A program made the translations under genes and the position numbers. A DNA stretch of 64,000 bases, taken from Tanytarsus gracilentus. Taxonomy: Eukaryota > Arthropoda > Insecta > Diptera > Chironomidae. The notes under the pieces were generated by a model that was not told where the DNA came from, searched no databases, and worked only from the letters and a program-made list of their open reading frames with translations. Shown here in pieces: positions 32,501 to 45,812 of the stretch (within the stretch, counting starts at the first letter, position 1; each line of letters starts with the position of its first letter). Location: assembly GCA_038502055.1 (NCBI GenBank), contig JAXRKN010000045.1:5168501-5232500 (forward strand). The letters are read 5' to 3'.

Positions 32501-35500
32501 GTGATGTCTTCACTCGAAAATTTGAAGCTTATGAACTTTTTAGCTTTTTTTAGGTTTTTTAAAAGTCACCGATTATTTTTTTTCTCGCCAAGAAGATTAC
32601 ATTATGTAGTAAATTTAAAGGTTTTTATCTAATGGAATTTAATGGTTTGATACATTGCTCTTCTTCTTCTCATTCCTCATTCAATTAGTGGAGAATCAAT
32701 TGAATTTATATTGAGAAATCAATCTTCTGTGGAGCAAGGAGTAAAATTACTTAATTTGAGCATTATAAAAATTGAGGATCTTAAAGTAAATGTCGTCTCG
32801 TTACTGACCTCACTCTTCTTCTTAATCAAAAGACTTCCCGAGATATTTCACGGCGCTTTTAAATGCAAAAATTCCAGTTGGAACATAAATATCAGATTAA
32901 CAGTGAGTGCGACTTTAAAAAGAGTGAAAAGTAATAAAAAGTCAAATTTATTTCGATATGAAAAGTCTGATGGAATTTTTGGGTGAGAAAAAATTAATAT
33001 TGCCAAAAAGAGAAGCCAGTTGGATGATTCAAGGGTTGGACAATCGAATTAAAAAAAATTTTAAGAATAATTTTAATGAAATTTTTTAAAATTTCTCGAT
33101 GTAAATTAAAACAATATTTAAGTACCTGCTCCTTGCATTCAACATCACGGCCACACAGTCGAGAACAATTTTTTTACGAGTCAACGGGATTTTTCGATAT
33201 CGATGAAGAAAGCAAGAAATTATAGTTTTTATATGTTTTTGTTTTCTGCAAAAAAAGAGGTCAAAAGATGACCGAAAAAGCTAATCTTAGTCGTAAATGT
33301 GTGACAACATCCACGAAAAAAAAATTAGAGCGCAAAATTTTTAATCGACAGCGACAAACAATATATCTGTGGTCAATTATGAAATTTTCTTTTTGTAACA
33401 CACTCAGCATGCACACATAATTTACAGCAAGCTCACACGTTTGTAATTGCTTTATGTTTGGGGACGATACAGGTAAATTAACACGTGCATGAAATGTGGC
33501 AAAGTATCAGTTTTGGTAGTTGTTAAAGAGAGATAAAAATCAGCAAAGAAAGAAGAAATATATAAAAAAAAAACAAATGCATGTAATTTGTGAAAAGCAG
33601 AAAAACTCCTGCGGCGAGATTGCATCGGAAATTTTATCATTGTCATTAATTAACATTCGAACTGGATTCCGATGGGAATATTTTTGGGCTGAAGTCTTGT
33701 AATTTTATTATATGTTGTATAAAGAGCTTTAATTTCAAAATTCATGATTTTTTGAAAATATTTTCAAGTTAAAAAAATTAAAATGCTAGAAAAACTTTTA
33801 AAATGTAAAAGTATAAATTTGTGAAAGCTTCATAAAATATTAAAAATCTTAGTGACCTGACGATTAAAATTTGGAATATTTTTTCTGAAATAAAACAACT
33901 TTAAGTTAATAGTATTCAAGCCATATTGCGTTACTCTTTAACGACCCACCAAAGAATCTCTTAATTAGGTCTTAATCTTTAAAATGTCATCTAAATCATG
34001 AAAATATTTTTTCAGCATTAATTTGTTTAATTTATGCACTTTGTAAATGCAAACAACTTTTAAATATAATTATCTACAACAAAAGTAAAATAGGAGAGGT
34101 TAATTAGGCACATTTATGCATTAAAAATGTCTTATCAACAATTCATAAAAAAATGATAAAAGGGAATTTTTTCTTCCTTTCAAAATTGCCTATGGAAACA
34201 ATATTTCTTTCCTTCACGCATCCTTCGCGACTCATAAATCTTCCCTCTGCCCATCCGCACACAACAATTTGACAGCGCGAGTAAGCACATTCATTCACAT
34301 GTGTGTAGTCCACCGGCACCAAGAAGCTCTCGATCTCGTTTGTGATATTTTTTGAGACTTTTTTTTGTTGCGCGCAAGAGAAAGAAAAAAAGTTTATTTC
34401 ATCTTGATATGCTTTTTGCTGATGCGGAAATTACTGAATTTTCCTTATTTGAGCGAAGCGGCGAGAAATTGAATGAATCTCTCCCGTTTATATTTATTTT
34501 TGCCTTCTTTTCTTTATCGATAACATTTCGTGTACTCACGTTCACAGACCTTTAAGCATTTCAAAAGATTTTTCGTCCAAGCGATGGTCATTGATGAAAT
34601 TTTTAAAATTTATATACAAAAAAATTATAAAATAAATTTTCATCCCTTGAATTTCTTCTTCTTGTTTCCCTTTTTCACTTCGTTTGCACTGCTCGAGAAT
34701 TTAAGACATTTTAGCCACAGCATCGGAGCTCTCTTTCTTTTTCAGTCACACACAAGAAAGCTTAAAAAAAGAAGTAGAAAAAATGCCAATAATAGAAGAT
34801 ATTCGATGTTAGCAAAAATAGTCGCCAATGCTTAATAATATTATGTATCTAGTTAGAATTCTTTTCTTCCCGCCTCTCTTTTACTCACTTGTGCCTTATG
34901 GTATTTTTTAAAAGATGGAAAATATTGAATGGACATTTTAGGATTTAATTAAAACTAAAAGTTTAAATTAATTTTTTTATCTAATTAATTTCTGACTCAA
35001 GTTCATTAAACTTTTCAAACGTCATTTTAAAAAAAATAATTTAAGTCTTATTTACATTAAAAGTTAGCATCCGCAACAAGAATGTCGGTGTAAAACTTGA
35101 TCACAAACGAATTTAAATAAAACTTTATACAATTAAATTGAATTATTGCATTTTATAAAAATTATAACCGAGACATTTACTTCCATAAATTTCAAAATCT
35201 TTCAAATCTCAAAAGAGGTGAAGAAATTTGAAACCGTTTGGCTAACTTAAGTAAGTTTTATTTTTAAATATTTCTTTTATAAACGAGCAAATTTATTTCG
35301 GATCAGCTTTAGTTAGGGATAAATTTGTAATTCACAATACGATGCATTGGTTCATAAATTAAGCTTGTTATTGGATGAGGAGGAAAAAAGTTTAAAATTC
35401 TTGATATCATCGTCAGGTAAAGAATTCAGTGAGTCATTGATCTAAAACAGAAGGACATGATCGTATCGAAAGTGCGGTCAATTTAATTTCAAGGATTTTA

Positions 35501-36430
35501 TTAGATCAAGGAATTAAAATTAATCCAGGAATTTTTTATTCTTCAAAATTTATTTCAGGCCAAAGTCATAAAAGCTCATTGAATTTTATTTTATAGTCCA
35601 TAACTCGAAATTTTTTCACACTCAAAAATCCGCAGGTTCACTCTCGATGACTTGACTTTAAATTCTTTCTACTCAAGATATTATTTTTTTCATATCAAAA
35701 GTCAACTCACATACTCACAGCAACCACACGCCGTCAATAAAAAAAATTTTTTTTCGACAAGTCCCTGTGAGATGTAAATTTCAATTTTTTATTGAAACCT
35801 TTGTGAATTGAAAAGTAAAATTTTCCTCTCGCTCTCTCTCCTGATTAAAAGTCATCATGAAATCCGTTATTCCATATCGTCATATGATCATTTATTCTTA
35901 GTCACCAAACAGCAGCCAGAGAAAGAGCGAGAAAGCAGCACAAGAAGAAGAGGAGAAGAGAGCGAATTGTAGAACATTTTTGTGGTGAGGACTCGGAGCT
36001 AGTGTCCATATGTATTATCAAAGGGTTGGACACTAGGTGTGAAATATTTTTAAATTCGAAAATTAAAAAATATGAAAAATTAAAATAAAATTTTTTATAT
36101 AAAAATTGTATATAAATTTATTTCTTTTATAATTTTTACACTTTGAATACTTTATTTACTCTGTATACTTAATCTACTCTATAAACCATGATTCAACTAC
36201 AAATTCATAAAAATAAAATTTCTTCAAATAAATTTTAAAAAATTCTAACAAAGTCAAATGTATCCAAAAAATTCCATCCCTTGCGCCTTCATGTATACAC
36301 AGAGCACACGAAAAAATGAAAAAGCTCTCAGCTCCAAAAGGTAGAGCAAGCAAGCAGTGAGCGCGCGAAGAGAGCGAGAAGAAATATGTGTAAGAAATCA
36401 TCAAAACAAAAAAACAGCCACAAGTAAGGA
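29560..36430. other. Long non-coding stretch, no supported gene
   Basis: About 6.9 kb, AT-rich, with only short open frames of random appearance on both strands. A purine-rich GAGA-type run (about 35920-35970) lies some 500 bp upstream of the promoter candidate at 36436 and could bind GAGA factor. Confidence 0.5.
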
Positions 36431-36435
36431 AAAAG

Positions 36436-36839
36436 TATATAAGTAACTGAATAATCAAAGATTGCACAATATTCTTAATCGAACAGTCGCGCGATGTAGT
36501 TTCACAAAAAAAGAAGTGCTCAAAAAAATATTCAGGAGTCGTGATCAGTTTTTCGGACTAGAACGAGAAGAAAATTATTAAAAACTTTTTCAATCATTTT
36601 CGTGACGGTGAAAAATAATTTTGAGGAAAAATTTTTTTAATGGATTTTTTCCTGTGCATAAAAAACACACAAACAAAAAACGTTTTCTGAATAAAAAATT
36701 TTGACGAGTGAAAAATTCGCAAATTGAAGTCCCGAGAAAAAAAAGAATTTTTTTGTGTCGAAGACACTTTGTGAGTTGTAAAAAAACGCATTAAGGCTAA
36801 AAAGGAAAATTTTCTGTGTTGCTTCACTGTGTGTGCAAG
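36436..36839 (+). promoter_or_regulatory. Candidate TATA promoter and non-coding first exon
   Basis: TATATAAG at 36436-36443, a possible start around 36466 (no good TCAGTY there), then a stretch with numerous stops ending at AAG|GTACGTG (36839/36840), a strong donor. No coding exon follows for 19 kb on this strand until the mucin gene, whose ATG-bearing exon begins at a strong 3' splice site (56019). This exon is therefore a plausible 5' UTR exon of that gene with a ~19-kb first intron. This is inference. Confidence 0.35.
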
Positions 36840-39800
36840 GTACGTGATCTGATTGTCAAAAATTCTTTGAAAATTGTTTCAACCCCAACGAGGGTGGAGA
36901 AAAAAAATTATAAATGATGAAGGATAATTTTGCTGAAGCTTCGTGTATCCCTTTTTTGAGTATGAAATGCTCAGGTGAATTGTAAATGAAATTTCCTCTC
37001 TCCATTTAGTGAATTTACGATGAGTTTATTGATGGATAATGACACAAAATATTTTATCTCACTTTATACTTTTTCCAATCGAGTTGACGTGGAAAATTTT
37101 TCTCTTTATTGTGCGGGCGAGGAGGGTTCAAATTGATTAATCGAATTAGGATGCGCGAGGGAATAAAACAGTGCGTGTGCAATAATGATGTTGGTGAAGA
37201 AGTTGAAAATGTTAAAACTTGAGTGTGAATTTTTCATCCGAAACGTGAGAGCGTTAAAATTGTCAAACAAAAATAGAAATGTGAGGATTTAATTTAGTGA
37301 AAAAATTGTTACGAAAAAAAAGGAAATTGTCAAAATTTTAGCAAAAAAATATTTAAAGTGTTGAAAAAATAAAAAAAAATAAAATTTTTAGACTTTTTAC
37401 GTATATAAAAATTCGTTCTAAATTTTTTTTCACATTTAAGTTTTTGACATTTTTTTTGAAGTTTATTAAAAAAATTTTAAAATATGAAAATTAAATTTTA
37501 TGTTGAATATTTTTTCCTCAAAGTTTAAGAAGCAAAAACTAATTTTAAAATTTTCTTATCTACTTGCTTAAACAATGCCGAGCTTTAGCATTGATAATTT
37601 TTAATAGTGCATCAACTCATCAATTGTATTTACTACCGTATGATTGCGACCTGCAGTTAGTCTCGATATAACAATGCACGATTGGCAATAAAGCACAAAC
37701 AGAAAAATTATTAATAATTTAGTCATTACTAAAAAATTCCATTGTTTTTTCGTAATTAGGAAATTCGAATGTTATTTTGACGACCACTCAATTAACCTGT
37801 CATCAATTGCTCATTCGCGATACTTTTTCGAAACAAAAAATATTCGACGTAAAGATAATGGAAAAGTGATCTTGAGGCGAAATAAACTGAACGCTACATG
37901 TGAGCTGCATAAAATGATTCTCGCGCGCGCGAGATATCGTAAAATATTCCCGATGCATAGCGCGAAGATTTTTTCACCATTGAACTTGAAAATTTTTCTC
38001 TTCACTGCTTCATTTTTTTTCTCAATGCTATTTGCTTTACGGTATTTTCACTCGATTTTATGAGTCAATGAGGAAATGTGTGTGATTCGATGATGTAAAG
38101 AAAATTTTGAGATTTAAAATGATTTTAAAAATTTCAATCCGTGGTTTTAGGTGTGAAACATCTTAATTAATTTTAATGGCCTACCAATAGATCTTTTTTC
38201 GTTATTCAAAGCACTTTTGTACGTCGAGACATTAAACCTTTTTTAAGAGCGAGTAATAAAAATTTAATTTTAGCGATATGACACCTTGAGTGGCTCGTTA
38301 ACATAAACGAACTTCCAGTTTCGAGCAATAGCGTCATTAAAAAAATCTAATGTTGAGAAAAATATTTCGTGAGTGATTTTGAGCGTGAAATTACATGAGA
38401 ATAAATAAAATTTGATAAAAAAAAATTTCCTTTCTATTTTTTATTGTTTTTGAGGATTTTTTTTAAAAATAAAAATTTTTACTTGATGTTTATAAAAAAT
38501 TAACGAATATTTAAATTTAGATTTTAAGAGAATTCAAAAAATATTTCAAATTCTGAACAAGATATTTTTTTAATTAAACTATTTGAATTAAATTTTAATT
38601 AATTAAAATATTCATCATTCAAAAATTAAAAGCTGTTGAAGTCAATGTAAATATTTCCTCTGGCTAAAGTCGGGACTATCACACTCATCCTGTTCTATCC
38701 AACAAAAGGTTCTTTAAACTATTATTCAAAGAATGAATCACAAAGAATTAATGATGAGAACCATTTAATAACCCTTCATCATCTTCATATTCATTTAATT
38801 CATAGCCGGATATTTTCCTTTAAACACTCAACCACAGAACAATCAAAATCATTCATAATAAAAAATTTAACTCCTTTTTGGCACCCAACTCAGTTGACAG
38901 GGAGTGAAGTTTCAGATAAAAAATTTATGCACATCACGAAATGTATTTCAATTAGTGTAATTTGAGTTCAGGTTATTTATTTTTTTCGGTCGGCGGAATG
39001 AATTATAATTTTTTTTAACCATCGAAAGACTTTTTTAATGCCTCGCGCGATTTTTTCCAATCTTGTTAACAATTTTTACTCGATGTACTCGACTAATGTA
39101 GTTGACGATAAATTAAATTGTGAAGTTTTATGCTTTCCTCATTCCAATAAAAGCTACCAAAAATTTATATTTTTTTATTCACCCGAGAAGTCATTCAACT
39201 CAAATGTGAGCGAGAGAGAAGAAAAAAAAACTAGTTGCAATTTTCTGCTCACCTTGAACTTGTCAACAATTTTTTTTTCGTTCGTTCGTTTCTTCAGCAT
39301 TTTTGTGGCCACCGAAAAATAAAGTCAACGTAACTGAATGTTTAACACGTCTTCGCGTAACACAAGTGATCATTATGATGTAAATTTATTTTTTGACAAA
39401 TTTTCACACGACTAAAATCTTTATTCATATTTTTTTTGTGAACGACTGAGAGTCCAATAAAAAAGATGATAGACAGAAGCTGATTTATGAGGGAATTTGA
39501 TTACAAATTAAGTCAATAAATTAATAAAAATGTTTTGAGTGCGAAAATTAGTTATTTGAAAAATTTATGGTTGGGTTTTATGATGTTTGGTTGATTTGTG
39601 ATTTATTTAAAAATTTTAAAAAATTTTTAATACAATATTTTTAAAAACCCGTTAAAATTTTTCTATTTAAAAAAATTCTCAGAAATATTGTTTATTTCCC
39701 ATTCAACCTAAAAAATGTTAAACAAACATATTATTTTCAATCTTGAGTTGTTCCACTTTTTAAGTTCTGTTTTACATGCGAAAAGATTTCATTTCTTTTT

Positions 39801-42800
39801 TTAAATAAATTCAAACGAAATCACTGTGAAATTTTTATCTTAAGTTTATGATAATTTTTTAAATGTTCATCCGACAACCTCTTAAGATAGTGTCAATGAA
39901 TTTTAAATTTGCCATTCTAAATTTTTCGTGATCGTATAAAAAAACTCAAAAATATCACAAACATAATTCTTTAAATATCTTCTTAATTTAGAAGATACAC
40001 CGTTGCGAGTGAGTCACATTCCTCACCTCATTGACCTCAAAAAAGCATCACATCATCTCATTATAAAGCGGCGCTAAAAAAGCACCTTACTAGCGCTGAT
40101 GTAATTCATCAGTTAAACAATTTAAATCAGCCTTTTAATCTACATAACTCACACAATAAGGTTTTAGAATACTGACGAGATAAATTTTAATTGACTCCAT
40201 CATCACTTTGCATAGTGTGAAGTCATAAGTAAGCAGTCATTGTTATGACATCACTTCAATTTTTAAAATATCAATTCGCGTGCGAGTTACAATAAAAATT
40301 GTTGTCGGGGATTATTTTCATTTTTATTTTGAATCTTCATTGTCTTCAATCACAATGGACATGCCGAAAAAGAGTGAAATTAACACTTGATGGCATTTGG
40401 CTAGAGAGTGAAAATAAAAATTTTATTTGGGGCTAGAGGATGATGACAGAAATGAATGATTTTGTGTAGTTTGAGGAATTTTTAAAATATTTATGAAAAT
40501 TTTTTTGCTATTTCCAATATTTTGTGATATTTTTTGGATGTAGTGAAAAATTTTGTTAAAAAATTATTTAAATTTTAAAATAATCAAAATTATAAATATT
40601 TCCTTAAATTAAAATTCCTGTTCGAAAATTTCCAAACTATTTCAATCGATAATTTACTAAATTTTTAGCCCATAAAATTATTCAACATCACATCCATGCT
40701 GCCGCACTTTAGATAAACATTCCATAAGCGCTCAAAAATTTTAATTATCGTAATTTTTCGCATAAAATTCATAATCATAATTAATTGAATTAAAGTTCTG
40801 AGCAGTAAGCGGTAATTAACTCTCTTCATTATCCAATAAATTAGCGAGTTTTTGAATAAAATTTGCCTCTTTTTAAAAAGTCTCGCTAACTAGTCGCTCA
40901 TTTTCTTTTGTCGCATAATTATCAACAGCCTAATGAGTCCGTTTACACTAAATGATCAGTTTGACTAACTGTACATCTCTGATGTCATCGTCGCATCTTC
41001 GTCGAGCTTGTCATAAACGTTAAATAACAGTCACAAAGAAGAAATTGATGAAAATTAACAAAGTTCTATGTGCAATTTTCGCACTGTGATTTTTAGACAA
41101 ATATTTGCTTTAAAACATCTTGCAGCGCACACGACAAATTTTTTTGTTCGAATGTGAGAGAAAAGAAAGTTGAGATGCTAATTGAGGTGCTAGGAAAAAA
41201 ATATTTTTGAATTGAATTAAGATCGAATGGAAAATGTGAGAGAAAAAATCTGAAAATTTCGTTTCTGTTGAACCAGCTAAACGCAATTAATTTTAAGAAT
41301 TCGAACCTCATGATGGACAATTTTTTAAATAATTTAACAAACTGTTTAGAAAAATTAATCTTTTCTTTCTCGGAAATTTAATTAATTTCTTCACGTCCCC
41401 GACAACTTAATAAAAAAGAGTCAACATGGATGTATGATTAACTATGTGCATTGCATTCTTAAAGAACTTTTATTACGAAAAACTTCCTTATTGCTGCCTC
41501 CAAAGAAATAGAAAAAAAAGTTAAACAAATTCTTTTTTTATTGTCCAGTTGAACTGAATACATAATAATTATTAGATCGTCACACATTCATTCCTTTCAC
41601 GTCGAACCGAAAAGAAATAATCTACACGAGAATATTTTTCCTCCCACATCAAAACATGTGATATATTTATATCATCGCATCATATAAAAGTGAGCAACAA
41701 AAGAAGTTCCCTATAGAAGGCGAAGAGTGTCACAAAAAAATATAAATTGGGTCGTTTCAATTTCTCTCACTCCTCTCTTTTTTCCATAAAACAAACTTTT
41801 GTAGAACACACCAAGCGCATGATAGAAATGTTAATGAAAAATCTCGTGTGTGCTTTTTTTCGCTATGATTTCTTCCTATTAAGCCGACAGCAACTCACAG
41901 GTATCAGTTGTCGATGTGCTTCTAACACAAAATAAATTTATTCATTAAAAAAAACTTCTATAAAGACACCGCAAAATTTATTTTTTCATATATTCAATCT
42001 TTTCCTCCTTCCAATTTATTTTTTTATTGGGTCTAAAAAGTGTTACATGCGAGTGAAAGAGGGAAGTGTTGATTAAAAATTGAAAGCCGGATTAAATTAA
42101 TTTATTGGATGTGTTTTTAAAAGATTTTTTCATTTTATTTTGAATTAGAGTTGAAAATTTTAAGAAAATAATTAAGGTCAAAATATTTCATTGAAATTTC
42201 TCTTTAAATTAAAAATTCTAAAATGTAAATTTAACCTTCTCAACCTTCTTCATCTTCAGAACATATTAATGACACTTCTTACAACTAATTACAAGCTATG
42301 AGACAGCAGAATTACCATAATACTCGAGTACTCAATTGCTCATAAACTATGCCATTGAATTCGATTAATTTGTCAGAAAATAAAATTATAAGCAGCTTCT
42401 GCGTGTTTGCAATTTCATTCACATAAATTCAGATAATATTGTGGAATATTGTACTTTACGTCAAAGATGGGTCGGGCACTTTTGTAAAGAAATTAAGATT
42501 GTTAGTAAATTAATTAGCAAGAGTGGAAGTGGATTCGACACAAAAAAATTTATAGTGTCAAATTATCGGTTTTAATAAATTTAAATTTTCCAAAAAAAAA
42601 AACAATTAAATGAAGGATAGTTAAATGTTTTTTTAATATGATTCAAACCATCTCAAATTTTTATTTTGTTTTCAATCATTTTAATTTTATAAATTTAAGC
42701 AATGCAAAAATTTATTTAAAGAAATTCACTTTCACACTCCATTCAAGCAATTGAGGCTTTGAGTGCACTCATGACCATATTTGAAGCTGCATTTACCTCT

Positions 42801-45680
42801 TCAATTATTAGCCACTTGATGTCAAACACTCTTGAATAATTTTTCTGACACAATTTCCTTCTTTTATTCTCTGACTGTTAAATTTTAATTGCATTTTTTT
42901 AATTTACATATTAAAATTCTTTCAACTGCAATTTTTACCTTTCCTCTTTTTTTATCAACCTGCGTGAGCCGCTCAGTTACATCAATGACTGTTCAATTAC
43001 ATTCGAAATGTAATGCGACGAGGAATGATCATAACGGGAATTTAATTTTAGGACTCCTCGCTGTGTTTTTTGTGTGTATGCAAAAACCATTGAATCGCCA
43101 TAAATTTAACGATTTAATTTTGCGATGCTCCTCATGAAAAAAAAGTGAGTGTGCGATGATAATAAAATTCTTCTTATTTAACTGTGATGAAAATCAACTC
43201 GCTTTTAATTGCTCCGACGAGCGAGCGCAAAGGGGCTTCTGGTTTTAATTTCTTCATGCTCTCATTTGCCTCGTATAATTTTTGTTTGCCTTCTCTCGTT
43301 TTTTTTGCAACCCTACGCCAATCAATTTAACACTCACTCACCTCCTGAGAACCTCAAAAGCGCGTAAAAAGAGCAAATTTGGTTTCTGTGTTTTATTTCA
43401 GAGAATTTCATTTCATTTTTGAACTCATGTCTATGCTCAACATTGTGAGCTGTTAAACCTTTCTCGAGGGCAGTATTTTATGATGAACGCGTTTTTTGGC
43501 AAGCGAAAAAAATTTAGTTTTTTATTCTTAAAAATAATTTAATAAAATGTTTTTAAAAAAAGTTTAAATTTAATTTTAAACCAAACCGCGTTCAATTTTG
43601 AACTTAAAAAGTTTCCGGAAAAAAGTTCTTTAATTTGAACTCAAAAAATAATTAAATCCCAAGTGTGAAACCCACACATCCACCCTCAGAAAACAATCAC
43701 AATTAATCTCATATGATTCAACTTGTTTATTTTCTCACACATAATTTTATTTGCATAATTGATGTTGATATTAAATCGTCCACAATTTTTCACTTGAGTG
43801 ATAAAAATCACATTATTTTCTCTCCTTGATGCGATAAAGCTAAGTAAATTTAGCGAAAAAGTCTCTTTTTTTGAGAGGTCATCAACACACCTGACGCAAA
43901 CACACCTCGCGATGAAAGCAATAATTTATCAATAATAGGGCTTTGCGAGCTGTGCTTGATGGTCAATGTTTCATTTTTATGTGACACCTTCTTGAGAATT
44001 AAAAGGTGGAGCTGTTCTATGTGCTAGAGAGATGATTTCTTTATGGCTTATCGAGCGCGAAATTGAGTGGAAGAGGTTGAGATCAAAATTATGTGATAGA
44101 TCGGATGAAGTATGGGAAAATATTTCTAGAATGGGTTTTGAAGTGAGATTGTCTTTTGGTGTGAATGATTTTATTTTGTTCTTTGCTTAGAAAAAAGTTC
44201 TGAAAAACTGACTAAAATTTTTAGTACAGGAATTTTAGAACTCGCTCTTTTTAATTTATCTCTCTTAAAATTTTAATTAAAAATAACAGTTAATATTAAT
44301 CGAAGTAATCAAAAAATCACCACTAAAATTATAAAAAAATTTTAAATTTTTAAAAAATTATTTATTAAATTGCGACAATTTAATAAATTGTATCAAATTA
44401 AACGCAATAAATTTTCCACGATCATGACAAAATCACAACACAGGATAAAAACGCAAATATCAATTAAAATTTAAACGGTAATGATATCATTCTCATTTCA
44501 TTTGCGTGGGTCTCTCCCTCCAGCTTATTTATGGTAATTTATCTATCTGATTGTATCCATACGAATGAGCCTCATCATAATGGTATTGCATCACATAGTG
44601 TGGCGAACATCATCATATGAATAAATATTTCAATTACGAATTAACAATTGAATAATTTAAATGGAGCTTTGATTAATGATCGAAAATATGAGGAGATGAC
44701 GTCGATTTTATGAGCAAAAAAAGAGTGCGAATGAAGACAATTGAAAAAAGATGAAAACTTTATCGACTAATCAATCATAAATTAAAATTATTTTAAAAAT
44801 AATGACGCAAGGAATGAATAATAGTTTTAAGTCCTTTAAATTTAACGGTTTTTTAATTTTTAAACTTTTTATAATATAATTTTAAAATTATAAAGAAACA
44901 CGTTTTAGATCTTAAATTCCTGTCTTAATGAATTATCAATCTAAATGCTCTCAAAAAAACTGTAAAAATCACCTAAACAAATCAATTTTATGAGCTCATA
45001 ACAAAGTCTCTTCTCATCTATTTTTACGATAGGTAAAAAGTCACGTTATTATCTTTTCGTTCTCAACAAAACATTACCAAAAGGTGCCAAAGGCCAAATT
45101 ACACTCATTTAATTGCGTTAATTTTTTTCTACTGAAAGAAGCGACAAACAAACATGACAAGTAAACATCCCATCTGATTAGTCATTGTAATAGTTATTAT
45201 TAGTCAACATTTATGAGACGTTAAGGTGGGAAAGACAGATTAAATTACTTGAATTTATAGCCGCAAACGATAGTTTTGTAAAATTGATTAAGGCTACAGT
45301 GGAACCTGACTATCATCGAACTTTGGATTTTATTTCTGCCTTTTCACGATTTTTCAATGATTTTAATTCCTCGTCGTTAAATTTCAAAACTATCAGGTTA
45401 TAATGTCACATAAATTCTACACGACTACCAATTTATTTCAAACTGGAATATGATTGAAACATTTATGTGTTAGCTTAGAATTTAAGAGCTTTAGGTTATT
45501 TGTCAAATCGATCAATTATCTCCGTTTATTGGTTTGTGAGTAATTTTACAACTGACAGAGGTTTAATTTGATTCATGCTAAAATAATTTGATGATGATTA
45601 CCGTGATATATAATTAAAATTAGGCTTTTGGATTTAATCAGAGCTTTAAAAAGATTCATTTTCAAATTTTGAATTCTCCA
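36840..45680. other. Long non-coding stretch, possibly first intron of the mucin gene
   Basis: About 8.8 kb, AT-rich; no open frame with recognisable protein features on either strand. TATAAAAG at 41683 lacks an initiator. A B-box-like GGTTCGAATTC on the minus strand near 41297 has no tRNA around it. Confidence 0.5.
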
Positions 45681-45686
45681 TAAAAT

Positions 45687-45804
45687 CCAGGGATGAGAAC
45701 TCCAAAATTTTGCGGCCACTTACGGACACATACGGACACATACGGACACTTACGGACACTTACGGCCACTCACGGTCAAAAAAAATCGGAGTTCTCATCC
45801 CTGG
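45687..45804. mobile_element. hAT-like MITE (118 bp) with internal 10-bp minisatellite
   Basis: A perfect 17-bp terminal inverted repeat, CCAGGGATGAGAACTCC, occurs at 45687-45703 with its complement at 45788-45804. It is flanked by the exact 8-bp duplication CATAAAAT (45679-45686 and 45805-45812), as hAT transposases produce. The interior (about 45712-45776) is six copies of a roughly 10-bp unit around CACTTACGGA. There is no coding capacity. Confidence 0.9.
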
Positions 45805-45812
45805 CATAAAAT

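Noticed and set aside
41290..41305. GGTTCGAATTC on the minus strand resembling a tRNA B box
   Set aside because: No A box, acceptor stem or cloverleaf can be formed around it.
41683..41690. TATAAAAG as a promoter
   Set aside because: No initiator near +1 and no exon or donor downstream that makes sense.
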